64,000 nucleotides of DNA from NCBI GenBank assembly GCA_963793295.1, contig CAWBZX010000013.1, positions 372,001 through 436,000 of the forward strand, given 5' to 3'. The notes beneath the pieces were generated by a model, which did not search any database, had not been told where the DNA came from, and worked only from the letters and a program-made list of their open reading frames with translations. This document shows, in pieces, positions 8,996 through 17,553 of this stretch (position 1 is its first letter; each line of letters opens with the position of its first letter). The position numbers and the translations under genes are program-made. Origin of the DNA: JAHDHW01 sp963793295. Lineage in GTDB: Bacteria; Bacteroidota; Bacteroidia; Chitinophagales; Saprospiraceae.

Positions 8996-11020
8996 CTAAA
9001 AAACTTCTTTTAACCGCTTTTTCAAAGCGAATAATTCGTCTCGATATTGCGCTGCGGTGATGAAGTCGAGATCTTTGGCCGCAGCTTTCATTTTTCGTTC
9101 CGTTTCTTCAACCATTTTTTCTATTTGATCGCGATTCAAATAACTAACGATCGGATCAGCAGCTAGGCTGGGTTCTTCTGATTCAATATATGCATTTGAT
9201 TTTTTACCACGGATATCCAAAATTGACCCCTGACTCAATATTTCTTCTCTTGTTTTGGTGACAGTACTCGGAGTAATATTGTGTTCCTTATTGTAAGCCA
9301 TTTGAATAGAACGACGACGATTTGTTTCTTCAATCGTTATTCGCATAGAGTTGGTGATTTTGTCCGCATAAAAAATGACCAGGCCGTTTGAATTACGAGC
9401 TGCCCGACCAGCCGTTTGAGTTAATGAACGGGCATTTCTTAAAAACCCTTCTTTGTCAGCATCAAGAATCGCAACGAGTGAGACTTCAGGCAAGTCAAGC
9501 CCTTCTCTCAAAAGATTGACGCCAATCAAAACATCAAAGCCACCCAAACGAAGATCTCTTAAAATTTCAACGCGCTCCATGGTATCTACTTCAGAATGGA
9601 TGTATCGACAATTTACATTCAACCGAGCCATATATTTAGCCAGCTCTTCTGCCATCCGTTTTGTTAGGGTTGTAATTAAAACGCGTTCTCCCACTTCAAT
9701 TCTTTGATTGACCTCATCGAGCAAATCGTCAATTTGGTTTAAACTTGGACGAACTTCAATCGGAGGATCGAGTAAGCCGGTAGGGCGAATTATTTGTTCT
9801 ACAATTAACCCATCGGTTTGCTCCAATTCATAATCGGCTGGTGTTGCACTGACGAAAATAACCTGATTGATCATCGATTCAAACTCACTAAAATTTAAGG
9901 GCCGGTTATCCATAGCAGAGGGCAAGCGGAAACCATAATTGACCAGGTTTAATTTCCGAGCACGATCGCCTCCCCACATTCCCCGAACCTGGGGAAGTGT
10001 AACGTGGCTTTCATCAATGACCATTAAATAATCATCCGGAAAATAATCCAGCAAACAGAACGGACGAGTCCCTGGTTTTCTACCATCAAAAAAGCGAGAA
10101 TAGTTTTCTACACCGGTACAATAGCCCAGTTCTTTCATCATTTCCAAGTCAAAAGTAACCCTTTCCTTAATCCGCTTTGCTTCAAGATGTCGCCCTTCTT
10201 CAACAAAATAATTTTCCTGAGCAACCATCTCATCTTGAATTTCTCTGATAATTCCATGAATTCGATCTTTCGGCGCAATGTATAAGTTTGCGGGAAATAT
10301 TGCTGCATTTTCCATACTTTCAATTCGTTTTCCGCTTTCAATTTCAATTCGCTCGATCTCTTCAATTTCATCGCCATAAAAAGTCACACGATAACCATAG
10401 TCCACGTATGGCAAATTAATATCCACGGTATCTCCACGCACCCGAAATGTTGCCCTGTCAAAGGTCACTTCGGTCCTGGAATATAGGATTTCTACCAAAC
10501 TGTATAAAAAAGAATTCCGCGTAAGCACCTGTCCCCGATATATTCGGATAATTCCAGATTTATAATCCTCGGGATTTCCCATACCGTAAATGCAGGAAAC
10601 GGATGCAACAATAATGATATCTCTTCGGCCGGAAAGCAAAGAGGAAGTAGCTCGCAACCGCAATTTGTCAACCTCTTCGTTAATCTGTAAATCTTTTTCT
10701 ATAAAAGTATCAGAAACGGTAATGTAGGCTTCTGGTTGATAATAGTCGTAATAAGAAACAAAATACTCTACAGCATTATTCGGAAAAAACTCTTTGAACT
10801 CTCCGTAAAGCTGAGCAGTCAATGTTTTATTGTGAGTCAGAACCAAGGTTGGTCGATCCAGTTTTTGGATTAGATTAGCAATGGTGAAAGTTTTACCAGA
10901 GCCTGTAACACCTAATAAACATTGGGCTCTTTCACCTGATTGCACGCCATCGATCAATTGTTGGATGGCTTGTGGTTGGTCACCGGTAGGTTGGAAAGGG
11001 GAAACAAGTTCGAAACTCAT
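8996..11020 (-). CDS. uvrB: Excinuclease ABC subunit UvrB
   Basis: Helicase-like damage-recognition subunit of nucleotide excision repair; it is loaded by UvrA and recruits UvrC. The 674-residue length is typical. Walker A is GVTGSGKT at residues 37-44. The beta-hairpin region contains YYDYYQPEAY, the helicase motifs include VIDESHVTLPQ and GVNLLREGLDLPEVSLVAI, and QTAGRAARN is motif VI. The C-terminal UVR motif (AAKDLDFITAAQYRDEL) is the UvrC-binding helix pair. The ATG is at 11020. The next gene downstream is mtaB. Confidence 0.97.
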   Translation of the reverse strand: MSFELVSPFQPTGDQPQAIQQLIDGVQSGERAQCLLGVTGSGKTFTIANLIQKLDRPTLVLTHNKTLTAQLYGEFKEFFPNNAVEYFVSYYDYYQPEAYITVSDTFIEKDLQINEEVDKLRLRATSSLLSGRRDIIIVASVSCIYGMGNPEDYKSGIIRIYRGQVLTRNSFLYSLVEILYSRTEVTFDRATFRVRGDTVDINLPYVDYGYRVTFYGDEIEEIERIEIESGKRIESMENAAIFPANLYIAPKDRIHGIIREIQDEMVAQENYFVEEGRHLEAKRIKERVTFDLEMMKELGYCTGVENYSRFFDGRKPGTRPFCLLDYFPDDYLMVIDESHVTLPQVRGMWGGDRARKLNLVNYGFRLPSAMDNRPLNFSEFESMINQVIFVSATPADYELEQTDGLIVEQIIRPTGLLDPPIEVRPSLNQIDDLLDEVNQRIEVGERVLITTLTKRMAEELAKYMARLNVNCRYIHSEVDTMERVEILRDLRLGGFDVLIGVNLLREGLDLPEVSLVAILDADKEGFLRNARSLTQTAGRAARNSNGLVIFYADKITNSMRITIEETNRRRSIQMAYNKEHNITPSTVTKTREEILSQGSILDIRGKKSNAYIESEEPSLAADPIVSYLNRDQIEKMVEETERKMKAAAKDLDFITAAQYRDELFALKKRLKEVF

Positions 11021-11047
11021 GTTTTCTTTGAAAAATGATTAAGAGAA

Positions 11048-11055
11048 TAAAGATA
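11048..11055 (-). promoter_or_regulatory. Possible -7 box for uvrB
   Basis: On the minus strand this reads TATCTTTA, one mismatch from TAnnTTTG and identical to the -7 box of the sigma factor gene at 43.3 kb. It lies 28 bases before the uvrB ATG. No correctly spaced TTTG is visible. Confidence 0.3.
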
Positions 11056-11157
11056 CAATCATTATCGCAAAGTAATAAACTGAGAAAAAAGGAACTTGTT
11101 CACCTTTTGATGTTCATGATTGTATTCTTCAGTAACCTTTCCTTCGGTTCATATTTT

Positions 11158-12774
11158 TTAAATAGCTTTTTTTACGTAGTACATGTCAATTTCCCCCATA
11201 TTTTTAGCAGCCACTTTGCCACGGTATTGACATTCAAAATTGTATTTGACCATTTGGAAAGTGCTGTTAGAAATATTGACTTCTCCTTCTTTGCAATTGG
11301 CTTCCATACGCGCAGCAATATTTACGGTTTCTCCCCAAATATCATAGGCAAACTTGTTTACACCAACAACTCCTGCGACTACAGGGCCTGTATGAACGCC
11401 AACGCGGGCTTCAAAATAAGGCTCTCCTTTCTTTATTTTTTCCTTTTTATAATCCTCTAAAAATTCTTGCATTTCAAGTGCTGCTTTAACTATTTTGAAT
11501 GGGATGGTTTTGCGATTCACCAAACCTGAGGCACACATATATGCATCACCAATTGTCTTTATTTTTTCAACTTCATGTTGGGAAATGATATAATCAAAAC
11601 CTCGAAAGCAATAATCCAACTCATGTACAAGCTGTTCCGGAGTCAACTGCTCAGCGATTGTTGTAAAGTTTTTAAAATCAGCCATCAAAACAGTAGCATC
11701 ATCAAATTTTCGGGCAGCAGCTTTTCCATTTTCTTTCAACTCCTCAGCAATATTCGCCGGAAGAATATTTAAAAGTAATTCATCGGATCTGTGGCGTTCC
11801 TCTTCGATGATTTTATTTTTTTCTTCGAGGGCTATATTGGCATTCTTTTTTGTTTTAAACCGTGCATAAAACAAAACTGCCAGGAGAACAATAAAAAGAA
11901 ACGCAAATGAAAGAACCATCAAAAGATTTTTATTTTGAGTAGCCTCTAATTCTGCATTTTTCAGTTCCAATTCTGCTTCTTTTAATAAATAAGATTTTTC
12001 CAGCGTATCTCGATTGAGTTCTTGTACTTGTTTTTCTTTTCGGCGTGCACGTCGTTCCGCTTTTTCTTTCGCTTCCGAGACGGTTGCAAGTGCTTCCTCT
12101 TTTTCAAAAACTTGTTTTTCGACATCCTCCTTTTCGAGAATTAATTCATCATGCTTTTCAACGAGTTGGCTTTTGTCTCTGCTGAGTTGATTTCTTTCAT
12201 TTCTTAAAAGAGCAATTTCGTTTTCAAGATCTCTCTTGCCTCTTTCCATCTGGGTTTGCTCTTTTTTAAGTTGCACCTTTTGATTATCATAATTACGTTC
12301 GAGAGCGCTAATACTCACCCCTCTATTACTGAAATATTCAAACGCTTCCTGATTAATTTCATATGCTTTTCTATAGTTTCTCTTTTTGACAGCCAGTTTA
12401 CTACGTTGATCTACGCTTTTTATAATAAGGTCAGAATCTTTAGCTTGCTTTGCATACTTTAGTGCGGTTTTAAGCCAGACTTCTGCATTTCTATCATCTC
12501 TTTTTCTTAAGTTGGCCATTGCTTTTAGGTAGGCGGATTCAGCCGCCAGGCCATAATTTTTCAATTTATTTGCATAATCAAAAGCTTTTCCGGAATAGTC
12601 CATGGCCTTTTCAGGATCCTTGCTGAGATGAGCTTCTGCAAGGTTATAGTTAGCGATCATCTTTTCTTTGGACGACTCTGCAGCACTAAGCTCTTTTTCC
12701 AGCTGATTTATGGTCTTCTGGGCAGAAAGTGAAAGCGAAACGAATAAAAGTAATATTACCGCAAAGGGTTTCAT
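11158..12774 (-). CDS. Membrane class III adenylate cyclase with N-terminal TPR-like region
   Basis: Predicted to make cAMP from ATP. Order of parts: signal peptide (residues 1-18), helical TPR-like repeats (about 25-150), a long charged coiled coil (about 160-270), one membrane segment (about 281-302), then a cytoplasmic class III catalytic domain (about 350-530). Catalytic residues are visible: the metal Asp in VLMADFKNFT, the second metal Asp in TIGDAYM, and Asn/Arg in ETVNIAARME. The purine-specifying Lys (EKIKTIGD) and Asp (AYDIWG) match adenylate rather than guanylate cyclases. With the TPR part outside the inner membrane it resembles Bacteroidota TPR sensor kinases with the kinase replaced by a cyclase. 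The signal sensed is unknown. Confidence 0.88.
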   Translation of the reverse strand: MKPFAVILLLFVSLSLSAQKTINQLEKELSAAESSKEKMIANYNLAEAHLSKDPEKAMDYSGKAFDYANKLKNYGLAAESAYLKAMANLRKRDDRNAEVWLKTALKYAKQAKDSDLIIKSVDQRSKLAVKKRNYRKAYEINQEAFEYFSNRGVSISALERNYDNQKVQLKKEQTQMERGKRDLENEIALLRNERNQLSRDKSQLVEKHDELILEKEDVEKQVFEKEEALATVSEAKEKAERRARRKEKQVQELNRDTLEKSYLLKEAELELKNAELEATQNKNLLMVLSFAFLFIVLLAVLFYARFKTKKNANIALEEKNKIIEEERHRSDELLLNILPANIAEELKENGKAAARKFDDATVLMADFKNFTTIAEQLTPEQLVHELDYCFRGFDYIISQHEVEKIKTIGDAYMCASGLVNRKTIPFKIVKAALEMQEFLEDYKKEKIKKGEPYFEARVGVHTGPVVAGVVGVNKFAYDIWGETVNIAARMEANCKEGEVNISNSTFQMVKYNFECQYRGKVAAKNMGEIDMYYVKKAI

Positions 12775-12960
12775 TTAAAGAATTTTTCAAGGCACAAAAT
12801 ACGAACGCTCTATTTTGAATAGCAAATTTGAACAAAAAATGCATGGTATTTTATACGGAGGATAATCTTTTTTGCTGCAAATAAAACACCAACAAACCTA
12901 ACCAATTGTTATTGGAAATGTTAATACTTATACAACGGCTTTTAAAAGAGAAAAACAAAA

Positions 12961-13725
12961 ATGAATCTGAATTATAAAACAGAAGGACAGGGCTATCCGA
13001 TAATCATTTTACATGGCCTTTTTGGAACTTTAGATAATTGGCAAATCATAGCTAAAAAACTGGCAGAGAAATATTTGGTTTACACTGTGGATCAACGAAA
13101 CCATGGTCGATCGCCTCATGATTTGGAAATGAACTATAAAATTATGGCTGAAGACCTTCAAGAATTTATGGAGAAACAATGGATCCATAAAGCCATTATT
13201 TTGGGTCATTCGATGGGAGGAAAAACGGCAATGCAATTTGCTCTTGATTTTCCGGAAATGGTTGAAAAATTAATTGTCGTTGACATCGGGCCTTTTTCAA
13301 ACAATGGAGGGCATGAACTTATTTTTGAGGCCTTGCGCGCCTTGGACCTTGAAAAAATAAAAACGCGCAAAGATGCAGATGACATTTTGAAAATAAAAAT
13401 TTCAGATTTTGGGGTCAGGCAGTTTTTATTAAAAAACTTGAGTAGAAGCAAAGAGGGGGACTATTATTGGAAAATGAACCTTCCTGTGATCCATGATCAT
13501 TACGATGAAATATTAGCTAAAGTTGATGTAGTCCATCCTTTTGAAGGCGAAACATTATTCATTCGTGGAGGTAAATCTAACTACATAGGTGTTGAAGAAT
13601 TTCCTTCTTTTAAAAAAAGTTTTCCTAATGCTCAATTACAAACAATAGCAAATGCAGGACATTGGGTGCATGCTGAGCAACCAGAACAACTGTTGGAAAC
13701 GGTTTTATCTTTTTTGAATAATTAA
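12961..13725 (+). CDS. Alpha/beta hydrolase, YbfF/esterase-like
   Basis: Predicted cytoplasmic serine hydrolase of 254 residues. The oxyanion motif HGLFGTLDNW is near residue 18, QRNHGRSPH is typical of the YbfF/ABHD11 group, and the nucleophile elbow is GHSMGGK with Ser84. The C-terminal FIRGGKSNYI and NAGHWVHAEQP (catalytic His near 234) complete the fold. The substrate is probably a short acyl or thioester, which is inference from the family. No signal peptide is seen. It is a single gene on the plus strand, divergent from the cyclase. Confidence 0.88.
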   Translation: MNLNYKTEGQGYPIIILHGLFGTLDNWQIIAKKLAEKYLVYTVDQRNHGRSPHDLEMNYKIMAEDLQEFMEKQWIHKAIILGHSMGGKTAMQFALDFPEMVEKLIVVDIGPFSNNGGHELIFEALRALDLEKIKTRKDADDILKIKISDFGVRQFLLKNLSRSKEGDYYWKMNLPVIHDHYDEILAKVDVVHPFEGETLFIRGGKSNYIGVEEFPSFKKSFPNAQLQTIANAGHWVHAEQPEQLLETVLSFLNN

Positions 13726-14027
13726 ATGAAAAAATTATTCTGGCACTGTTTTTTGTTTACAATAAAAGTATTCCCCGTTTATTATTCTCCCCTGATTCTT
13801 AAAAACCCCTTTTCTGTTTTAGTGTTATTTATTTAAGATTGTGTTGATAAGCTAAATTGCAAATGAGGCTTTCACCGATGTTTTAGTCATTAAGGAAAAC
13901 TTAAATGCATTGTTTGTTTTGAAAGTTTTCTGATTAAACGTTACTTTGAAAAACATTTCTTATGAAAAATATCGTTGAAGGAAAAGAGAAATTTCTGCAC
14001 AGCTTTTAAATTCTAAAGATTCTAATT
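13726..14027. other. Gene-free region upstream of the S41 protease
   Basis: About 300 AT-rich bases. The only supported element is the promoter at 13918-13948. A 36-codon ORF starting directly after the hydrolase stop shows no recognisable protein. Confidence 0.5.
13918..13948 (+). promoter_or_regulatory. Promoter of the S41 protease gene
   Basis: TTTG (13918-13921), a 19-base spacer, then TTACTTTG (13941-13948, one mismatch from TAnnTTTG). This is the Bacteroidota sigma layout and gives a leader of roughly 70 bases. Confidence 0.5.
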
Positions 14028-15674
14028 ATGAATAAGATGAAACGGTCATTAAAAATAGTTGCCATCGTGATGATTGGCTTTCTGGGAGTAGCAACAATTA
14101 GTTCGGACCACAATAAATATTTTGAGATTTCTAAAAACATAGAAATTTATACAAACCTTTATAAAGAAATAAATACTTATTATGTTGATGATCTTGATCC
14201 GGCAAAATTGATGCGAACGGGTGTTGATGCTATGTTGGAATCACTTGATCCATACACCAACTATATTTCAGAATCAGAGATCGAAGGATTTCGCTATATA
14301 ACAGATGGTAAATATAACGGCATTGGAGCCATGATTAGAAAAATCGATGATTATGTAACAATCACGGAGCCTTACGATAATTGTCCTGCTCAAAAGGCAG
14401 GATTGAAAGCAGGAGATGTTGTTATAGAAGTTGACGGTAAATCTACGAAAGGAAAAAGTACAGATGATGTGAGTGCCATTCTTAAAGGATTCCCAGGCAC
14501 AGAAGTAATTCTTACGATTAAGCGCCCTGGCGAGAGTAAAGAATTGAAAATAACCCTTGTCCGCGATGAAGTTGTTGTACCAAATGTCCCTTATTCTGGA
14601 ATGGTCAATGAAGATATTGGATATGTTTCTTTGTCTACTTTTACTAGAAACGCAGGTAAAAATGTTGGAGATGCCTTGAAAAAACTAAAAGAAGAAAACC
14701 CAAATCTGAAAGGAGTTATTTTTGACCTTCGCGGAAATGGAGGTGGATTATTAACTGAAGCGGTGAATGTTTCGAATGTATTTATCCCAAAAGGAGAAAT
14801 GGTTGTAACCACAAAAGGAAAAGTTGCTGATTGGGACAGAAGTTTCAAAACATTAAATCGTCCAGTTGATGAAGAAACACCTTTGATTTTATTGATTGAT
14901 AAAGGCTCTGCTTCTGCTTCAGAAATCGTTTCAGGAGTTATTCAAGACCTTGATCGGGGTGTTTTGATTGGCCAGCGGTCTTATGGGAAAGGATTGGTTC
15001 AGAACACAAGGGATGTTGGTTATAATTCAAAAGTAAAAATGACAACGGCTAAATATTATATTCCAAGTGGTAGATGTATTCAGGGAGTGAGTTATAAAAA
15101 TGGAGAACCAATTGATATTCCCGATTCATTGCGTACGAATTTTAAAACCAAAAATGGAAGACTTGTACAAGATGGCGGTGGAGTTAAACCAGATGTCTTT
15201 ATTGATCATCCATCAAATTTTAATATTATAGTTGACCTTTGGCGCAAAAACATGGTTTTTAATTATGTGACACAATATTGCCTCGAAAACAAAAATGTGC
15301 CTGAAATTGCAGATCTTGAATTTACAAATTTTGATAAATTTATTCAATTTCTTTCTGATGAAGGTTTTGAATATGAAACGGGAAGTGAGAAATTGTTAGC
15401 CGAATTAAAAGCGCAGGCGGAAAAAGAAAAAATGATATCTTCCTTTCAAGGTGAAATAAAAATCATCGAAAACAAAATTGAAGCGGAAAAGAAAAATGAG
15501 CTTTTAAAACACAAAGAAGCCATAACAGATATCATTGAAAAAGAAATTGCAAGCCGCTATTATTACCAGAAAGGAAAAATCCAGGTTGGTTTAAAAAATG
15601 ACAAAGAAATCAAAGAGGCAATTGCGATACTCAACGATTCAGATCGATATAAAAGCATACTAACGCAGCAATAA
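14028..15674 (+). CDS. S41 family C-terminal processing peptidase
   Basis: Periplasmic serine protease of the CtpA/Prc family that trims or degrades envelope proteins from their C-termini. A signal/anchor segment (residues about 9-25, IVAIVMIGFLGVATISS) is followed by a helical domain, a PDZ domain (about 85-180, with NGIGAMIRKIDDYVTI and GLKAGDVVIEVDG) and the S41 catalytic domain. The Ser motif is GSASASE (from residue 293) and the Lys motif is SYGKGLVQ. A charged helical tail (about 455-548) extends beyond the catalytic core, as is common in Bacteroidota members. The 548-residue length is normal. The gene has its own promoter and a strong terminator 20 bases after the stop. Confidence 0.94.
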   Translation: MNKMKRSLKIVAIVMIGFLGVATISSDHNKYFEISKNIEIYTNLYKEINTYYVDDLDPAKLMRTGVDAMLESLDPYTNYISESEIEGFRYITDGKYNGIGAMIRKIDDYVTITEPYDNCPAQKAGLKAGDVVIEVDGKSTKGKSTDDVSAILKGFPGTEVILTIKRPGESKELKITLVRDEVVVPNVPYSGMVNEDIGYVSLSTFTRNAGKNVGDALKKLKEENPNLKGVIFDLRGNGGGLLTEAVNVSNVFIPKGEMVVTTKGKVADWDRSFKTLNRPVDEETPLILLIDKGSASASEIVSGVIQDLDRGVLIGQRSYGKGLVQNTRDVGYNSKVKMTTAKYYIPSGRCIQGVSYKNGEPIDIPDSLRTNFKTKNGRLVQDGGGVKPDVFIDHPSNFNIIVDLWRKNMVFNYVTQYCLENKNVPEIADLEFTNFDKFIQFLSDEGFEYETGSEKLLAELKAQAEKEKMISSFQGEIKIIENKIEAEKKNELLKHKEAITDIIEKEIASRYYYQKGKIQVGLKNDKEIKEAIAILNDSDRYKSILTQQ

Positions 15675-15693
15675 GTTATTCTAAAAATCTAAT

Positions 15694-15732
15694 AAAAAGC
15701 GGCTTAAATATTTTAAATTTAAGCCGCTTTTT
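15694..15732 (+). terminator. Intrinsic terminator after the S41 protease gene
   Basis: Perfect 16-base-pair stem (15694-15709 with 15717-15732) around GCGGCTTA, with a 7-base loop and T-rich end. It separates the protease gene from tsaB. Confidence 0.85.
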
Positions 15733-15759
15733 GTTTTTTCTCAATGGTTAAAAAAGAAG

Positions 15760-16443
15760 ATGTCAACAATTCTGAACATAGAAACCGCAACAGATGTTTG
15801 CTCCGTTTGTATTAGCAAAAATGGAGAAACAATAATTATTAAAGATGCTGATAATGAATACTCGCATACTTCTAAAATCACAATTTTGATTGAACGCTGC
15901 TTTGCAGAAGCGGGGTTGACGCTTAAACAAATAGATGCAGTAGCTGTAAGTGAAGGACCTGGTTCATACACTTCATTAAGAGTAGGTGTTTCGACAGCTA
16001 AAGGAATCTGTTATGCTCTAGACAAACCGTTGATTGCAATAAACACTTTAAAGTCTATAGCATTATCCACGTTGAAGAAAGAGAAACAAAATGCTATTTA
16101 TGCGCCGATGATTGATGCCCGTCGGATGGAAGTTTATACTTCCATGTTTGATGAAGAGATGAATCTTATTGAAGATACTCAAGCGAAAATTATTGATGAA
16201 AGCTCTTTTCATAATTATTTTGATAAAGGCTATACCATTATTTTTAGTGGCAATGGTGCTCCAAAATGTCAAAACGTGATTAAATCTCCACAAGCGATTT
16301 TTAGTTCTGAAATTTGTTCAGCAGCCAATCTTGTACCCTTTTCCTTTATAGCATTTCAAAATAATGATTTTTGCGATGTAGCGTATTTTTCTCCTTCATA
16401 TTTCAAGTCTCCCAACATTACAATTTCCCGTAAAACATTATAA
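15760..16443 (+). CDS. tsaB: tRNA t6A biosynthesis protein TsaB
   Basis: Partner and scaffold of TsaD in forming threonylcarbamoyl-adenosine (t6A37) on tRNA. It has the ASKHA fold with ILNIETATDVCSVCIS at the N-terminus, VSEGPGSYTSLRVGVSTAKG (near 64) and PMIDARRMEVYTS (near 109), all characteristic of TsaB/YeaZ. At 227 residues it is full length. It has its own start after the upstream terminator. MtaB, encoded at 7.6-8.9 kb, modifies the product of this pathway further. Confidence 0.94.
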   Translation: MSTILNIETATDVCSVCISKNGETIIIKDADNEYSHTSKITILIERCFAEAGLTLKQIDAVAVSEGPGSYTSLRVGVSTAKGICYALDKPLIAINTLKSIALSTLKKEKQNAIYAPMIDARRMEVYTSMFDEEMNLIEDTQAKIIDESSFHNYFDKGYTIIFSGNGAPKCQNVIKSPQAIFSSEICSAANLVPFSFIAFQNNDFCDVAYFSPSYFKSPNITISRKTL

Positions 16444-16492
16444 AAATATACACATTGTGAAAATTTATGATTATTGAAATAAAATTTTTATT

Positions 16493-16524
16493 TTTGACTA
16501 GTAATCAATAGAATTATACCTTAG
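16493..16524 (+). promoter_or_regulatory. Possible promoter of the first ArsR-type gene
   Basis: TTTG (16493-16496), 20-base spacer, TACCTTAG (16517-16524, one mismatch from TAnnTTTG). It gives a leader of about 70 bases before the ATG at 16603. Confidence 0.38.
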
Positions 16525-16602
16525 AAGATATTTTAATGTTTTACTTTGGTATAGTTTTTGGCTCCCTATGAGCAGTATTATTTAATTATAAAAAACATCA
16601 AT

Positions 16603-16941
16603 ATGAGAAAGCAGAAAAACGAAACCGTCATTTTAAAGAAGGGGAAAAAAGACATACAACTTGACTATTCTGAATTAAGAAAAGCAGTATTAGTATTAAG
16701 AGCTGTTAATCACAAATTACGTCAAAGTATTATTGATTTGCTGGAAGAAAATGAAAAAATGACGGTTACAGATATTTACATCAAACTAAGATTAGAACAA
16801 TCTGTAGCATCACAACATTTAGCAATTTTAAGAAGAGCTGGTGTTGTTGCAACAGAGCGTCAAGGAAAGTTTATTTATTATTCTCTTGACAACGAAAGAT
16901 TATCCCAAATATCCCGATTAGTTGAAGAATTGGCCGCATAA
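16603..16941 (+). CDS. ArsR-type winged-helix regulator (first of a tandem pair)
   Basis: Predicted DNA-binding repressor of 112 residues. The helix-turn-helix lies in MTVTDIYIKLRLEQSVASQHLAIL, followed by the wing GKFIYYSL. It lacks the ELCVCDL-type metal-binding cysteines of metal-sensing ArsR proteins, so the ligand, if any, is unknown. I chose ATG 16603 (MRKQKNE). An upstream in-frame TTG at 16558 would add 15 residues but falls close to the predicted transcription start. The closest relative in the window is the gene at 17161, which shares LEQSxxSQHLxILRxAGxV. The two look like an old tandem duplication, each with a separate promoter and terminator. Confidence 0.88.
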   Translation: MRKQKNETVILKKGKKDIQLDYSELRKAVLVLRAVNHKLRQSIIDLLEENEKMTVTDIYIKLRLEQSVASQHLAILRRAGVVATERQGKFIYYSLDNERLSQISRLVEELAA

Positions 16942-16978
16942 TTATAAAACATAGTATTTTATCTAATAAAACCAAATA

Positions 16979-16990
16979 ATGTACGTACAT
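16979..16990. promoter_or_regulatory. 12-base perfect palindrome, possible operator
   Basis: ATGTACGTACAT is self-complementary over 12 bases, 38 bases after the stop of the first ArsR-type gene. ArsR dimers bind such dyads, but it lies about 100 bases upstream of the next promoter, so operator function is only a guess. Confidence 0.2.
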
Positions 16991-17040
16991 GCAATAGATT
17001 AGAATACTAATTATACGTCAATTTTATAACTCATTTTAGC

Positions 17041-17079
17041 AAAAAATGCTGTGAATCAATGGATTCACAGCATTTTTTT
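17041..17079 (+). terminator. Intrinsic terminator after the first ArsR-type gene
   Basis: Stem of 17 base pairs including ATGCTGTGAATC, a 4-base loop (AATG) and a run of seven T. It isolates the two ArsR-type genes from each other. Confidence 0.85.
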
Positions 17080-17088
17080 GTTGTATCT

Positions 17089-17119
17089 TTTGTAAAAATA
17101 AATAAAAATCGCATATTTG
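17089..17119 (+). promoter_or_regulatory. Promoter of the second ArsR-type gene
   Basis: TTTG (17089-17092), a 19-base spacer, then CATATTTG (17112-17119, one mismatch from TAnnTTTG). It is immediately downstream of the previous terminator and about 40 bases before the ATG. Confidence 0.48.
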
Positions 17120-17160
17120 CTAAGTAAATAAAAAACAATTCTTTAATCAAAACCGTATCT

Positions 17161-17469
17161 ATGAGAAAGGCTAAAGTTACAATTAACAACGAGAAGCTTC
17201 AAATCTCGTCAGAGATACTCAGAGCGCTTGCGCATCCCCTTAGAATGCGGATACTTGAGTTTATTGACAATCACAAAACGATTAACGTAAATAAAATTTA
17301 TAACACCCTTAAACTTGAGCAATCTATAACCTCACAGCACCTTAGAATTTTAAGACTTGCTGGTATAGTCATAACAAGTCGTGAAGGAAAGTTCATTCAT
17401 TACAGCATAGATTACTCTAAAGTTTCCAATGTTTTAAAATCTGTAGATTCATTTTTGGGGGTTGATTAA
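17161..17469 (+). CDS. ArsR-type winged-helix regulator (second of a tandem pair)
   Basis: Predicted repressor of 102 residues. LRALAHPLRMRILEFI opens the winged-helix domain in the classic ArsR form. The recognition region is INVNKIYNTLKLEQSITSQHLRIL and the wing is GKFIHYSID. It contains no cysteine at the usual metal-binding positions. It is paralogous to the gene at 16603 but keeps the more canonical AHPLR motif. The gene ends at a 25-base-pair hairpin shared with convergent lspA. Targets are unknown; there is no neighbouring transporter or enzyme to suggest a function. Confidence 0.9.
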   Translation: MRKAKVTINNEKLQISSEILRALAHPLRMRILEFIDNHKTINVNKIYNTLKLEQSITSQHLRILRLAGIVITSREGKFIHYSIDYSKVSNVLKSVDSFLGVD

Positions 17470-17485
17470 ATAAAAATTACTTAGT

Positions 17486-17541
17486 CCTTTCTAAAAAAAA
17501 TGCGATGTATATCAAAATACATCGCATTTTTTTTAGAAAGG
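17486..17541. terminator. Bidirectional terminator, 25-base-pair perfect stem
   Basis: 17486-17510 and 17517-17541 are perfect inverted copies around the core ATGCGATGTAT, with a 6-base loop. Eight-base A and T runs lie within the stem arms. It sits between the convergent ArsR-type gene and lspA and can serve both strands. Confidence 0.88.
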
Positions 17542-17553
17542 AGCGAGCAAACT

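Noticed and set aside
13726..13836. 36-codon ORF starting directly after the alpha/beta hydrolase stop codon
   Set aside because: It is hydrophobic but has no recognisable motif, promoter or conservation signal. The TAA-ATG contact is probably chance in AT-rich DNA.
16558..16602. Longer N-terminus for the first ArsR-type regulator from TTG 16558
   Set aside because: The added residues are not typical of the family and the TTG lies close to the predicted transcription start. ATG 16603 is the better start.
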